From Aristolochia californica (lineage: Eukaryota > Streptophyta > Magnoliopsida > Piperales > Aristolochiaceae), in contig JARWKL010000004.1 of the NCBI GenBank assembly GCA_029961685.1, positions 22,325,610 to 22,389,609 of the forward strand: DNA of 64,000 nt. The letters run 5' to 3'. A program made the position numbers and the translations under genes. Shown here piece after piece: positions 1 through 9,652 of the stretch. The first letter of the stretch is position 1, and the number at the start of each line of letters is the position of its first letter. Below the pieces are notes generated by a model. The model saw nothing but the letters and a program-made list of their open reading frames with translations, did not search any database and had not been told where the DNA came from.

Positions 1-620
1 GACAAGAGTAAAGCATCTTAACTTCTTCAGTCATCGTATTTACAACATCACCTTTCTTTTCATCCTTCTTCGATGCTCTGCAGGTCTTCTTTATGTGACC
101 AGACTTCCCACAATTCTGGAACTCGACATTCCTTCAAAATTTGGACTTCCTTCTTCCATTCTTTGACTTCTCTCTACCATTGCCCTAGTTGGAATTCCTC
201 TCGAAGTTCCTGCCCCTAGTATCAACACTTAGGGCAGAATTAGATGTCGACGATTCTCTAGAGTCCTTTCTACAAACTTCCTCCACAAGAATGGTATCCC
301 GAATATCATTAAAAGTCAACTTCCCGTTGCTTACAGAGATGTTGACTGCAACCCTCATAGGCTCCCAACAATTTGACAGAGATGCCAAAAGAATTAAAGC
401 ACAAACCTCATAGTTAAATTTAATCTGAACCGAGGTCAAATGATTGAAAATCGTGCTAAACTCATTCAAATGTGATGCCACTAGTGTATTTTATGTCATC
501 ATTAAATTGAAGAGTTTTTTTATGAGATGTACCTTATTATTTGCAGACGGCTTCTCATACATGTCGAACAAAATCTTCATCATCCCTATTGTAGTTTCCT
601 TTGACACCACATTGTGAAAG
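1..620 (-). pseudogene. Ty1/copia gag fragment with CCHC knuckle
   Basis: The reverse strand reads as the gag core of a copia element. It has the conserved pattern MYEKPSANNKVHLIKKLFNL near 590-500, then SHLNEFSTIFNHL and a stretch with LSNCWEPMRVAVN (481-185). A single zinc knuckle follows at 80-130. Its first cysteine is replaced by phenylalanine (codon 119-121), which leaves FQNCGKSGHIKKTC. A stop near 490 and a frame change near 150 break the reading frame. The protease that would follow lies beyond the window start. Gag packages element RNA in virus-like particles; this copy is dead. Family assignment rests on motifs seen directly; the clade is not resolved. Confidence 0.75.
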
Positions 621-639
621 AAGGGAAAAGAAACCATGG

Positions 640-840
640 AAAAAAGACAACAAGATTTATACAAGTTTTCCTCAAGCTAAGACTACATCCTGTCTTCTGC
701 CACTATAGTAATCCACTATGAAGAAATAATTTACAAGAGAAATCGCACACTTACAGGTGTTTCTCTCTAACTGCTTGGGCTGCAACTCAAGATGCTCCTT
801 GGATCAAGCATTCCCTTTCTTGATTCCATACTCTAGAATG
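640..840 (-). repeat. Copia LTR fragment paired with the gag scrap
   Basis: The reverse complement matches the LTR pieces at 41358-41550 and 54709-54935: a block with GCGATTTCTCTTGTAAA, then a start-of-transcript region ending near TTGAGG. It lies on the 5' side of the gag fragment in that orientation, as a 5' LTR should, but a deletion has brought the two close together. Confidence 0.6.
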
Positions 841-1480
841 CCAATTCTTCTCTCTTAAAGGTACTAGAGAACCTCTATTAAATAAACTAAAATATAAAAG
901 AGTAATATAAAACTTACAACATTTTGTTGGAGAGATACCCTCTCCTATGCAATCTAAACTTCCAAATCTTCAAACATGAGAGATTATGTAGAGGAGTTTG
1001 AGATAGCTAGGCATGTTGAGTGATCTGAAAGAGAATGAAGTTATTTTGAGATAAAACTACTTTTTTTCTCTCAAGAAGGTTTATTGATAGTTTCAATTAA
1101 AAAAGCCTTGGAATGCTTTGAATAGCCAAGAAATACTCAGCTAATCCTCCCCAACAAGGGGGGGGGCGGGGGGGGGGGGGGGGGGGGGGGCGCGGTTGTT
1201 GGGAGTTGGTTTAAAATATTTGATGCCCTAAACCTCTATTACATATTTGTGCTTGAGAAACTAAATTTGGTTGGTTATCTACTTACGTAACTAGAGTTTT
1301 TGAGATTTTTTATTTTACTTTTACTCTAGGTCTTCAAGTTTTCAAGCTTATTTTGTGTAAGTTCTTCTTCCAAGCTACAATCTTCAACGAGTTTTGGTTT
1401 TGGCTTGGAGACTTGATTGATATTTCTTTTGTTTTTAGCGTTTGTCGTAGACCACATAGTACTTGTGTAGGAAGGCATGT
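841..1480. other. Unassigned AT-rich spacer
   Basis: No gene, LTR boundary or repeat could be supported here apart from the G tract at 1158-1195. Confidence 0.4.
1158..1195 (+). repeat. Poly-G tract with G-quadruplex potential
   Basis: An almost pure guanine run of more than 30 bases broken by one C at 1167. It may be a decayed polypurine tract of a chromovirus, since a similar run precedes an LTR at 30357-30374. It may also be an assembly problem in a homopolymer. Confidence 0.7.
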
Positions 1481-2115
1481 GTCTAAAATACAATGATAAC
1501 TTTGTTAGTAGAATACTTTCAAACTACCCATTTTATTATCATAAAATAATGGAGGCCAACATGATTTTACCATTGGTGTAGCTCCTCAATCATAAATGCT
1601 CATAGAGGAATTACTTTTTCTATTTCCCTTTTGAGTCAAATCTTGTCATTTTTCATCCATCTATTAGTCTAAAGCTTCATCCTTAATTGGAATTATGAAT
1701 TGCTACAATGTGTGCCTCCTTCCATTTGAAATATAAGTAATGCTATCTTTTTATTCACACCCTTAATTCCTCAAACTATTTCAATTCTTTTTCTTTAAAA
1801 TGTCTTAAATACATTGATAACTCTATTAGTAGCACACTTTCTAGCTATCCATTTTATTATCATAAAATAATGGAGGCCAACATGATTTTACCATTGGTGT
1901 AACTACTCATCATAAATGTTTATAGAGGAATTACTTTTTATTTCCCTTTTGAGTCAAATTTGGTAATTTTTCATACAGTCTAGAGCTTCATCCTTTATTG
2001 GAATTATGAACTGCTACATTGTGTGCCTCCTTCCATTTGAAATATAAGCACTGCTATCTTTTTATTCACACCCTTAATTCCTCAAACTGCTTCAAATTTT
2101 TTTTCTAAAATGACT
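1481..2115 (+). repeat. Two tandem copies of a 320-bp unit
   Basis: The sequence from 1481 to 1800 recurs at 1801-2115 with few differences. Both contain a block around ATAATGGAGGCCAACATGAT and a later block TTCACACCCTTAATTCCTCAA. A third, diverged copy of the same unit sits at 3850-4070 inside the adjacent element, so this is a duplication within family A internal sequence. Confidence 0.8.
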
Positions 2116-2692
2116 TAAGAGTAATGCCTATAGACCCATTACTTTTAAAAAAAAAGGAGTGCACCCAACATATCTTAAATCTATTATTTTAGTTTTTACG
2201 CAAGTAGAAGTTTTAACCTACCCTTAAAAAGTGAGTAGACTCTTTCCATTGCCCTAAGTGGATTGAACTGCCTTTAAATTTAAATGGATATTTCAGATAG
2301 GAGTTGGAGTTTGATCATTAGGCTAGGGTGTTTTTTCTGTTCTCACCATTATTTTGTGGAAGCTAGGGTTTCTTGGAAAAGAAAAAAGAGATCCCTAGCT
2401 TGAGGAGTGTCGAATAAGAAGTGTAAGTATGAGGTAATAGGCAACAACAAATTCTACAAGTGGTAATCAAATTTCGTGCAACCAGAATATCTTAGGGGGA
2501 CAACAAGATGAGATGAGATTAAAACAAGATATAGACAAGAACAAGATGAATCAAGACAATTAGAACTTCTTTTGGAATGATAATTTCTTGTTCAATCTAC
2601 ACAAGATCAAAAATTTCTTTTTCAGCCACATAAATTTTATGACAGAGATTGTTTGCTTATTGACGTTACAAAATATAGCTTGGGGGGGAGGG
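1481..2692 (+). mobile_element. Orphan 3' internal segment of family A
   Basis: This stretch matches, in order, 3850-4288 and then 7195-7550, the two halves of the family A internal region on either side of the nested B1 element. It ends in a purine-rich tract (2681-2692) directly before the LTR at 2693. It is therefore the 3' internal part of an upstream family A copy whose own 5' LTR is missing. The LTR at 2693 is shared by two internal regions, as expected after unequal recombination. No coding sequence is visible. Confidence 0.6.
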
Positions 2693-3126
2693 TGTTGAAG
2701 AATTTTATAACAAAAGAATCTAAGTTGTGTCTCAAGCAAAGGAGGTTTAATAATTAAAGAAAAGTCAAAGAAGAAGAAGAAAAGAAGACCCTAAATGGAG
2801 CATGTATGTTGGGGGAGGGGGGGCGGCGGTGGAAGTGAGAGATTTCTTCCTTATTCTTTTAGTTTAGTTTCCTTATTATAAATTAACGTGATTAGGTTTA
2901 GTGAGATATTATTGGGTGTAATTTGGAAGTTTGGGAAAGTTTATTTTTAGCACGAGTCATTGTATCATTTTTTAAAAACCATGTAAGGGATCAAAGGATG
3001 CACCATTCTCAAATTTTCCTCTTCATATCAATACACATGCTCCTCCTTGGTTCCCTCTTGTGCCTCCTCTCTTTCTTACTTTTTCTCATGTCTCTCTCTT
3101 CCATACTTCTTCTTTGTAAGTTAACA
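2693..3126 (+). repeat. Family A LTR, first copy
   Basis: It begins TGTTGAAG after a G-rich purine tract and ends GTTAACA immediately before a primer-binding site. It matches 7551-7934 along its length, including the region ATTGAGATATTATT and the terminal CT-rich stretch, but is clearly diverged. Confidence 0.7.
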
Positions 3127-3139
3127 TGGTATCAAAGTG
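3127..3139 (+). other. Primer-binding site of family A
   Basis: TGGTATCAAAGTG directly follows the LTR end. It resembles the complement of the initiator-Met tRNA 3' end with two changes, and G1 carries nearly the same variant. Confidence 0.7.
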
Positions 3140-4293
3140 GCAAGGTTTTGAGATGGAGAAGCAAAAGCGGATAGATTCTTCCTTTTTACCTAGCACCCAT
3201 TTTTGTCTTTGGAGTTTACATTATCGTAAACAATATTTAATTTTTAAAATTAAAATTGATGAAAGTATATTTTAGTCTAGTTTTCAACTCAAAAAGGATT
3301 TTGTCAATCGGAGTTTTCTACAAAGAGAAATCAATATCTGAAGTATCAAATAAAATTTGATGTAAACAAAGGTACGTGAGTCTATTTTCTAATCCAACAA
3401 ACCGTTTCTCAATTGGATGTTTCCAAAGAGAGATATCAACATTGGAAAAATTGAAGGTCATGCTGGTAGCTTGTTGCATGTGGAACTCCGAATTTTATAC
3501 CAATTTTTTCCTTTTTGAGATGATAATATTAGTTTGACTAAGTTTTCTAGTTGTTTTCAAATTTTAATTAAGTGTTTCCCAACTTGAGCATCATTCCGTA
3601 AGAGTTTCTATTTTTGTATCTCACATAACACGAGTTTCCCATTCTTCTACTTACATGAGTTTAGTTTGCTTTCTTAACAAAGTCTGAAATTTCTATATTA
3701 TAAAACATTTTCTCCTCAATTTAAACTCAAAATATATTTTTCTTAAACCTCCCTTATTCTAGAATTTCTTTGTTGAAAAGGTTTTTCCTGATTGGTCAAG
3801 TTGTTTTGAAAAGAAATTATCGTAGATGAGAATTCTATTTTAGATAGTTTCTATTATTATGTTCTATCTAAAAAAAATTATTTATTGGTGTTTTTTAATG
3901 TTTCCTCAATCATACATGTTTATAGAGAAATTATTTTTTTATCTCCCTTTAGTGTTAAACTTGGTTTCTTTTCATCCCATCTATTGGTCTAAAAGTGTCT
4001 CCTTTTTATTTAGAACTATGAAGAGCAATGCTTGTATGAGAGCTTCTATCTATTCCTCAAAGTAATTTATTTTTAATTAAAATCACTTTAGATTCAAGCA
4101 GTCAAACCCACTACTTGCAAAGAACAGATTTGCACCCAACATATAACTTTCAATTATTTTAGTTTATACCCAAGTGGTATTTTTGAGCCACCCTTAAAAG
4201 TGAATAGATTCTTTTTATTGCCCTAAAATAAGACATGCTGCCTTAAATTTGAACAATCATTTTAGATTGGAGTTAGAGTTTTGTCATTGGTCT

Positions 4294-4730
4294 TGTTGGA
4301 AGATAAGATCAAGCCCAAATGACCAAGGAAGGCCCACATATGTAAGATTATTATAAGATGGGCCACATGACCAAGGAAGACCCACAAGATGGGCCCAAGC
4401 CCATAAGAAATAGGACACAAAATGATTACCAAGAGCTGGCATCCTTATCACATCAGTTGGAAAATCAAGGACTCACAAAAGTATCTTTATCTTAGGGTCA
4501 TGACCAAGAAGAGTTTTAGTTTAAGTTATATTTTTCTTTTATCAATATTGAGTTACCTAATTATATTCGAACCTACCTTAAGTGTTAGAGTTTGGGTGTA
4601 ATTGGGACAAGGTAGTTTTATTGTAATTGGACTCTACTACCTTCCTCTATTATAAATAGAGCTTCATGTACTCTTATTACAACAAGTTATTGATGTCAAT
4701 GAAGTATTTCACTTTTCCATAAATTCAACA
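4294..4730 (+). repeat. B1 5' LTR
   Basis: 437 bp, beginning TGTTGGAAGAT and ending AAATTCAACA. It matches 6749-7189 and, in other places, 36860-37298, 47241-47587, 51530-51971, 55514-55945, 59097-59539 and 61301-61743. Confidence 0.95.
4651..4658 (+). promoter_or_regulatory. TATA box in the B1 LTR
   Basis: TATAAATA lies about 80 bp before the LTR end and is kept in most family B LTRs, where a plant retrotransposon promoter is expected. Transcription start is inferred, not seen. Confidence 0.55.
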
Positions 4731-4742
4731 TGGTATCAGAGC
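4731..4742 (+). other. Primer-binding site of B1 (initiator-Met tRNA)
   Basis: TGGTATCAGAGC, the usual plant complement of the tRNA-iMet 3' end, abuts the LTR with no gap. Confidence 0.92.
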
Positions 4743-4751
4743 AGGTTTTGT

Positions 4752-4770
4752 GAGTTGACTTAGTCAACTC
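4752..4770 (+). other. Conserved hairpin after the primer site
   Basis: GAGTTGAC, loop TTA, GTCAACTC form a perfect 8-bp stem. The same position in B2, B3, B4 and family D keeps most of the stem, with G-U-compatible or end changes. It could act in element RNA (packaging or dimerisation) or as a double W-box (TTGAC) in DNA; both are inference. Confidence 0.5.
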
Positions 4771-4795
4771 ACGGAGGTAATGTGATCCTTTTCTC

Positions 4796-4812
4796 TAAAC
4801 CCTAAACCCTAG
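4796..4812 (+). promoter_or_regulatory. Telo-box cluster in the B1 leader
   Basis: TAAACCCTAAACCCTAG, two plant telomere-type units, sits just after the hairpin. The same cluster recurs at 52037-52053, 56011-56027 and, reversed, 61224-61240. It is an interstitial motif, not a telomere. Confidence 0.6.
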
Positions 4813-4919
4813 GTCTTGGTTAGTAGTTATTTTTTTCAGTCCCTACTCCCGTAGTTTTCGTTGCGATTTTTACCTTTATACGTAGTTTTTAATATTACAA
4901 GTTATGTATTTACAGAAAT

Positions 4920-5640
4920 ATATTTGAGTCTAATTTCCAAATAAGAATGATTTTCTCCAATCGGAGTTATCTACAGAGAGATATCGATATTTGAATGAGC
5001 GAAGGTCAGATTGCAAAAAGGTTCAAGCAGTAGCAGCAATCTTCCAATTTTGAGGTAAGTTTTGCTATCAAGAACTAGACTTTATATGGAGAAATATATA
5101 TCAAACTAGATATATGTAAGTCTATTATTTTACCTATTTAACCAATTTTTTATCTGATTATGTACAAAGAGAAATCGATATTTGAAACAGCAAAGGTCAA
5201 ATTGAAAAAGAGGTTCGAGTGACAGCAGAAAGCCTCAACTTTCAAGGTATTTTAAGCTATCAAGAAAGAGACTTTATATGGATAATTATATATCAAGATA
5301 AATTTATGTAAGTCTATTTTCTGACCTATTCAACCAATTCTCGATATGATTTTTTTGTAAGGAGATATTGATCATGGAAGAGTCAATGGTCGTTATGGAA
5401 AAACAGGAGAAACTGAACTTAGTTCGACCAAATGACAAAGACCGAAACCTATCAGATTATTTATCTTTTGATAATTATATTTTATGAAGAGATGTTATAA
5501 TTGGATGAAATTTATTTAATTCTACTTTCATAAGGAAAAAATTTCATCTCAATCTGATCTATATTGAAAGATATATTCGAATTGGAAGAATCAAAGGTCA
5601 TGCTTGTATCCTGTTGTATTGAAAAATCCAAATTTATGCC
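4920..5640 (+). repeat. Degenerate repeats of about 190 bp inside B1
   Basis: Successive segments starting near 4925, 5117, 5308 and 5508 share the order AGTCTA-type start, CAATC-GAGTT block, (A)GAGATATCGATATTTGAA, AAAGGTCA and ACTTTATATGGA. The last two are more diverged. Related sequence occurs in A (3275-3480), D (35955-36380), B2, B3 and B4. Confidence 0.6.
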
Positions 5641-6096
5641 GATTGTTTTGTATCACTGTTTGAGTTGATATATCAGGAAAATATCTCACTTCTCCCTAGT
5701 TTGAGGGTTTATTTACAAATCTCTCTTATTTGGGATTATTGCTATATCTGTGATATTTGGTTCAAGCTAGGATCACTGCCATTACCTCCCAGCTTGAGGG
5801 GGAGAAGTAGAAGAAGAACAAGAAAGAGGTATTTTATTCCTTATGTTGTGGATAAGTTTATGTGACCAAAATATTCAAGAAAAGGAGAGCACAAAAGATG
5901 AAGCTTGTGCATCAAAGAATAAATTTTTATATCAGATCATTTCATGGGTTCTTTGACAAAGTTTACTATTTGGTTCGTGTTATATGTGTTGGAAGATGGT
6001 CGTGTTATATTCAGCCGAACAATTATGTCTCTTTGGGGACATTATTATTGAATAAGAGGTGGCCTCATGTCACCATTTATTTTACCCCGTCAAAAA

Positions 6097-6375
6097 TATC
6101 AAAATTATTTGTGGTTGGGAGTCCACAACGGATGAACTCCATCCTCATCAAAAAGATGAAAATTATTCGTGGTTGGAAGTCCACGACGGAGGAACTTCAT
6201 CCCCGTCAAAAAGATGAAAATTATTTGTGGTTGGAAGTCCATGATGGAGGAACTTCATCCCCGTCAAAAAGATGAAAATTATTTGTGGTTGGGAATCCAC
6301 GACAGAGGAACTTCATCCCAGTCAAAAAGATGAAAATTATTTGTGGTTGGAAGTCCATGACGGAGGAACTTATGA
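6097..6375 (+). repeat. 58-bp minisatellite in B1
   Basis: Five units start at 6097, 6155, 6213, 6271 and 6329, exactly 58 bp apart; the last is incomplete. Each contains AAAATTATTTGTGGTTGG and GAGGAACTTCATCC. Because 58 is not a multiple of three, the reading frame rotates from unit to unit, so the array is not selected as protein. Confidence 0.95.
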
Positions 6376-6734
6376 TTACTTCCATGTTATCCTCCCCCCC
6401 GTAATGGCTTTTATGTCTCCTACCACTTGAGAGTCGTTGTCCTGTGGAGGGACACGGTGGTGGACACTTCAGAGCAATGCCGATAGAAACACTACTGATA
6501 GCAGTGGAGTGTGCCCTACATCCAGTATTTAGATTGGAGTATGAAGCAATGGCTTACAGGCTAGGAGTGATTTTTACTCTCACTTATAATGTTGTAGGGC
6601 CTCAAGGAAGGACGCAACATCATGAGGGGGAATGTTGGAAGATGAAGGCATATAGGAAGATGTGCCATTTTATAAAAAAATACTTTATACATCATTTGCA
6701 GCAAGCTGAGAGTTCATGTTGTTCTCTCACCCCT

Positions 6735-6748
6735 AACTTGAGGGGGAG
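6735..6748 (+). other. Polypurine tract of B1
   Basis: AACTTGAGGGGGAG immediately precedes the 3' LTR. It is identical to the tract of copia P1 (17245-17258, reverse strand). Confidence 0.85.
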
Positions 6749-7189
6749 TGTTGGAAGCTAAGATCAAGCCAAAATGACCAAGGAAGGCCCACATATGTAA
6801 TATTATTATAAGATGGGCCACACGACCAAGGAAGGCCCACAAGATGGGCCCAAGCCCATAAGAAGTAGGACCCACAATGATTACCAAGAGCTGGCATCCT
6901 TATCACATCAGTTGAAAAATCAAGAAGGACTCACAAAAGTATCTTTATCTTAGGGTCATGACCAAGAAGAGTTTTAGTTTAAGTTATATTTGTCTTTTAT
7001 CAATATTGAGTTACCTAATTATGTTAGGACTTACCTTATGTGTTAGAGTTTGGGTGTAATTGGGACAAGGGTAGTTTTATTGTAATTGAACACTACTACC
7101 TTCCTCTAATATAAATAGTGGTTCATGTACTCTGATTACAACAAGTTATTAATTTCAATGAAGTATTTCATTTTTTCATAAATTCTACA
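6749..7189 (+). repeat. B1 3' LTR
   Basis: 441 bp from TGTTGGAAG to TTCTACA, followed by the target duplication GGTCT. Confidence 0.94.
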
Positions 7190-7550
7190 GGTCTAGGGGT
7201 AATTTTTCTTCTCTCACCATTACTTTTTGAATATTGGGTCACTTGGTAAAGAACTAAAACTATCCTCAACTTGAGGAGGAGAAGTAAAAGAAGAAGTACA
7301 AGTACGAGGTAACAATAATGAAGGATTCTATAATTTGTGGTAATCAAATTTTATGTAACCAAAATATCCAAGTAAGAGGGAGAACAAGATAAAGACTACA
7401 AGCAAGATGAACCAAGAAAATTAGAATTTCTTTTGCAATCACAATTTCTTTTCCAAGTGACAAAAGATTAGAATTTATTTTTTAGCTAAACATGTGTCAT
7501 GATGAAGATTTTTTGCAAGTTGAAGTTACAAATCCTAATTTTAGGGGGAG

Positions 7551-7934
7551 TGTAAAAGAAGCTATTACCAAGGAATCTATGTTGAGTTTTCACACTTGAA
7601 ACAAAGTCCAAGAATAAGAGGAGAAAAAGAATCTAAATGGAGAACATGTGCAAGGAAGTTTTTCTCCTTATTTTCTTAGTTTTACTTTCTTTTTTACCAA
7701 TTATTGTAATTAGATTTATTGAGATATTATTAGATGTAATTAAAAACTTTAGAAAAATTTATTTTTGGCATAAGCCATTGTATTTTTATTATAAAAGAGC
7801 AAGGGACACAACACTCATAATTTTCTCTTTATATCAATACATCTGCTCCTCCTTGTTCACTCTCTTTTCTCATATCTTTCTTACTTTTTCTTCTTTTTTC
7901 TCATTCTTTCATGCTTCCTCTTTGAAAGTTAACA
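7551..7934 (+). repeat. Family A LTR, second copy
   Basis: It follows the tract TAGGGGGAG and ends GTTAACA. No primer site follows, which fits a 3' LTR. The G1 LTR begins at the very next base. Confidence 0.7.
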
Positions 7935-8443
7935 AAGAGAAAAAAAAACATGGGAAGAGAAGGGAAGAAGGAAGGTGAGAGAGAGAGAGAGAGAGCTCAT
8001 GGGAGGAGAAGAAAAGACGGAAGAGAGTGATAGGAGAGAAAGAGATAATGCACGAGTGGATAAAGAGAGGAAGAGAAGAACAAAGAGGAAAAAGAATAAA
8101 GGCTTAGGCTGATTTGCCATAGCCAAACTTCTTCCAAATTAAAACTCAACATTACATCAAATAGGAAACTTCATCTTTAACTAAAACTCTTACTCTAGAT
8201 ATTACATCAAGTAGCAAATTAGACATCCTAATAGGAAACTAAGATACACATCCTTTTACTTAAGACTCCTTTGTTGGCTAAATTTTTTGACTTTTTTGAC
8301 AAAATACCAAAAATACACCTAAGTTGGAGACCCCTTTCTTCTTGCTTGGTGTCCAAGTCTTCTCCAAACTTTCTAATTTGATTCCCTTAGATCCACCTTC
8401 CATAGCCCACGTAAGTATAGTATAAAAATTATGAATTCTATCA
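7935..8443 (-). repeat. G1 3' LTR, truncated
   Basis: It matches 12945-13454, including a GA-rich tract, the segment AGGCTGATTTGCC and the block ending CTATCA. On the reverse strand it follows a G-rich polypurine tract (8444-8455). Confidence 0.75.
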
Positions 8444-8479
8444 TTCCACCCCCCCGGAAGACCAAGCTTGACTTCAAGG

Positions 8480-9650
8480 TTGAAAATTGGGGAATTGTTG
8501 TAAAACATCTTTTGGGCATTAGCCCATTGCACTAATAGCTGTGTGTGTAATCTTGTTCCATGTTGAACGTGTTGCATTTCGAGAATGAATAAAGAATGGC
8601 AGCAGCATCAGCTTCAATGGTTAGAAGTGTGGTTGAGACAATGTGTTTCTTAACTAGGAAATATGGAAGACTGGACAAATAGAAGCTTTTAGTAACAACT
8701 CCAACTTATAGGCCACCTTCCCAATTCTTTGAAGTATTTTGTAAGGTCCAAAGAATCATGGAGACAACTTTTGATTCCTCCTAGCCACAATAAACTATTA
8801 CCTATAGGGTTGAAGCTTGAACTACGAAGTCATCAACCACAAACTCCACCTCTTAGTGCCTCGTGTCATGCTAATTTTTTGTTTGGCTAAGGTGAGCTGG
8901 TGCTTGTTGACCTTTAATGACTGATCTCAGTCTTAAAAGGCTTCTTCTCGACCAACGACCTTTGTAGTGCTCACCTACAAGAAGAAAAGTGGGGAGAGGC
9001 CTGCATTAGACAACCTCAAAAGGAGACATCTTGAAGGAAGTGTGATAGGAGGTATTTTAGGAATATTCAACTGCCCTTGGCAGATAAAAAGTCCATGTAA
9101 TGGGTTTCTTATTGACAAAACCTTACAAGTACATCTCCAATCAATGATTCACCACCTTTGTTTGGTCATCGTCTGATGGTGGTGAGTTGTGGTCATCTTC
9201 AAGGTGGTACCTTTCAAAACAAGTATTCTCTAAAAAAGGAGCTTATAAAATTTAGTCCTTATCCAAGAATATAGTTTATGTCATGCCATGGATTTTGCCA
9301 CATGTATAACATATACTTCAACAATTGTTTTGATAGTGTGTGGATGTTGCATGACACAAAAAGTGAGCATACTTGCTCAATGTATCCATTAGTACTAGAC
9401 TATTTGTCTTTCCCATAGATGGTGGTAGTCCCTCAATAAAATCTATGGAAACATCTTCCATATTCTTTCTGGACGGGGAAAATACTGCAAGAGACCCGTC
9501 GAAGTAGTTGTGTCATATTTGATTATTTATCACACGTTACTACTTAGTTTTTAACATTAGCTTTGAGCCCCAGCTAAGAATAGTGTTTCTCACCCTATGG
9601 AAGGTTTTTAGGAAACCTTCATGATTGGTTGTGGAGAAGTTGTGCATCTC
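8480..9650 (-). pseudogene. G1 integrase and chromodomain-like tail
   Basis: Reverse-strand reading shows the integrase core start SIDFIEGLPPSMGKTNSLV followed by a KYAHF block (9450-9340). The QTKVVN block near the catalytic glutamate comes next, interrupted by stops. A tail with LLVQWANA and FNLEVKLGLPGG (8570-8455) resembles the C-terminal end of a gypsy chromodomain. Integrase would insert the cDNA and the chromodomain would guide it to chromatin. Several nonsense codons and frame changes make the gene non-functional. Confidence 0.7.
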
Positions 9651-9652
9651 TC

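Larger units (their letters stand above)
4294..7189 (+). mobile_element. Family B complete non-autonomous LTR retrotransposon (B1)
   Basis: A complete insertion with LTRs at 4294-4730 and 6749-7189, a primer site at 4731 and a polypurine tract at 6735-6748. It is flanked by the exact 5-bp target duplication GGTCT (4289-4293 and 7190-7194). Removing it restores continuous family A sequence, so it is younger than A. The internal region of about 2 kb encodes no recognisable protein: the longest ORFs run through a 58-bp tandem array that does not keep frame. Internal parts in order are telo-box, degenerate repeats of about 190 bp, a purine module near 5790, the 58-bp array and a twin polypurine/LTR-start signal. 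LTRs differ at roughly 6% of sites by eye. Confidence 0.93.
2693..7934 (+). mobile_element. Family A non-autonomous LTR retrotransposon (interrupted)
   Basis: Two diverged LTRs (2693-3126 and 7551-7934) flank about 1.5 kb of internal sequence (3127-4293 and 7195-7550) once the nested B1 element is removed. A tRNA-Met-like primer site follows the first LTR and a polypurine tract precedes the second. No gag or pol motif is present, so the element would depend on proteins from elsewhere. Segment 3275-3480 resembles the repeated internal module of family B. Segment 7258-7300 carries the CTTGAGGAGGAGAAGTAAAAG module also seen in B and D. No matching target duplication was found. Confidence 0.65.

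Noticed and set aside
2923..3174. 83-codon ORF with a hydrophobic segment
   Set aside because: It spans the family A LTR end and primer site and is not conserved in the second LTR.
4731..4742. Possible tRNA gene fragments (TGGTATCAGAGC occurrences)
   Set aside because: They are 12-13-nt primer-binding sites directly after LTRs; no cloverleaf sequence surrounds them.
4796..4812. Telomere or telomere fusion signal (CCCTAAA units)
   Set aside because: Only about two units are present, at the same place in every family B leader, so it is an element motif.
5862..6275. 137-codon ORF in B1
   Set aside because: Half of it lies in the 58-bp array and changes frame from unit to unit; no homologous open frame exists in B2 or B3.
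6097..6375. CRISPR-like look of the 58-bp array
   Set aside because: Units are contiguous without unique spacers, lie in a plant retroelement, and no cas genes are present.
7929..8126. 65-codon reverse ORF with a signal-peptide-like start
   Set aside because: It runs through the GA-rich tract of the G1 LTR; the Ser/Leu composition comes from the simple repeat.
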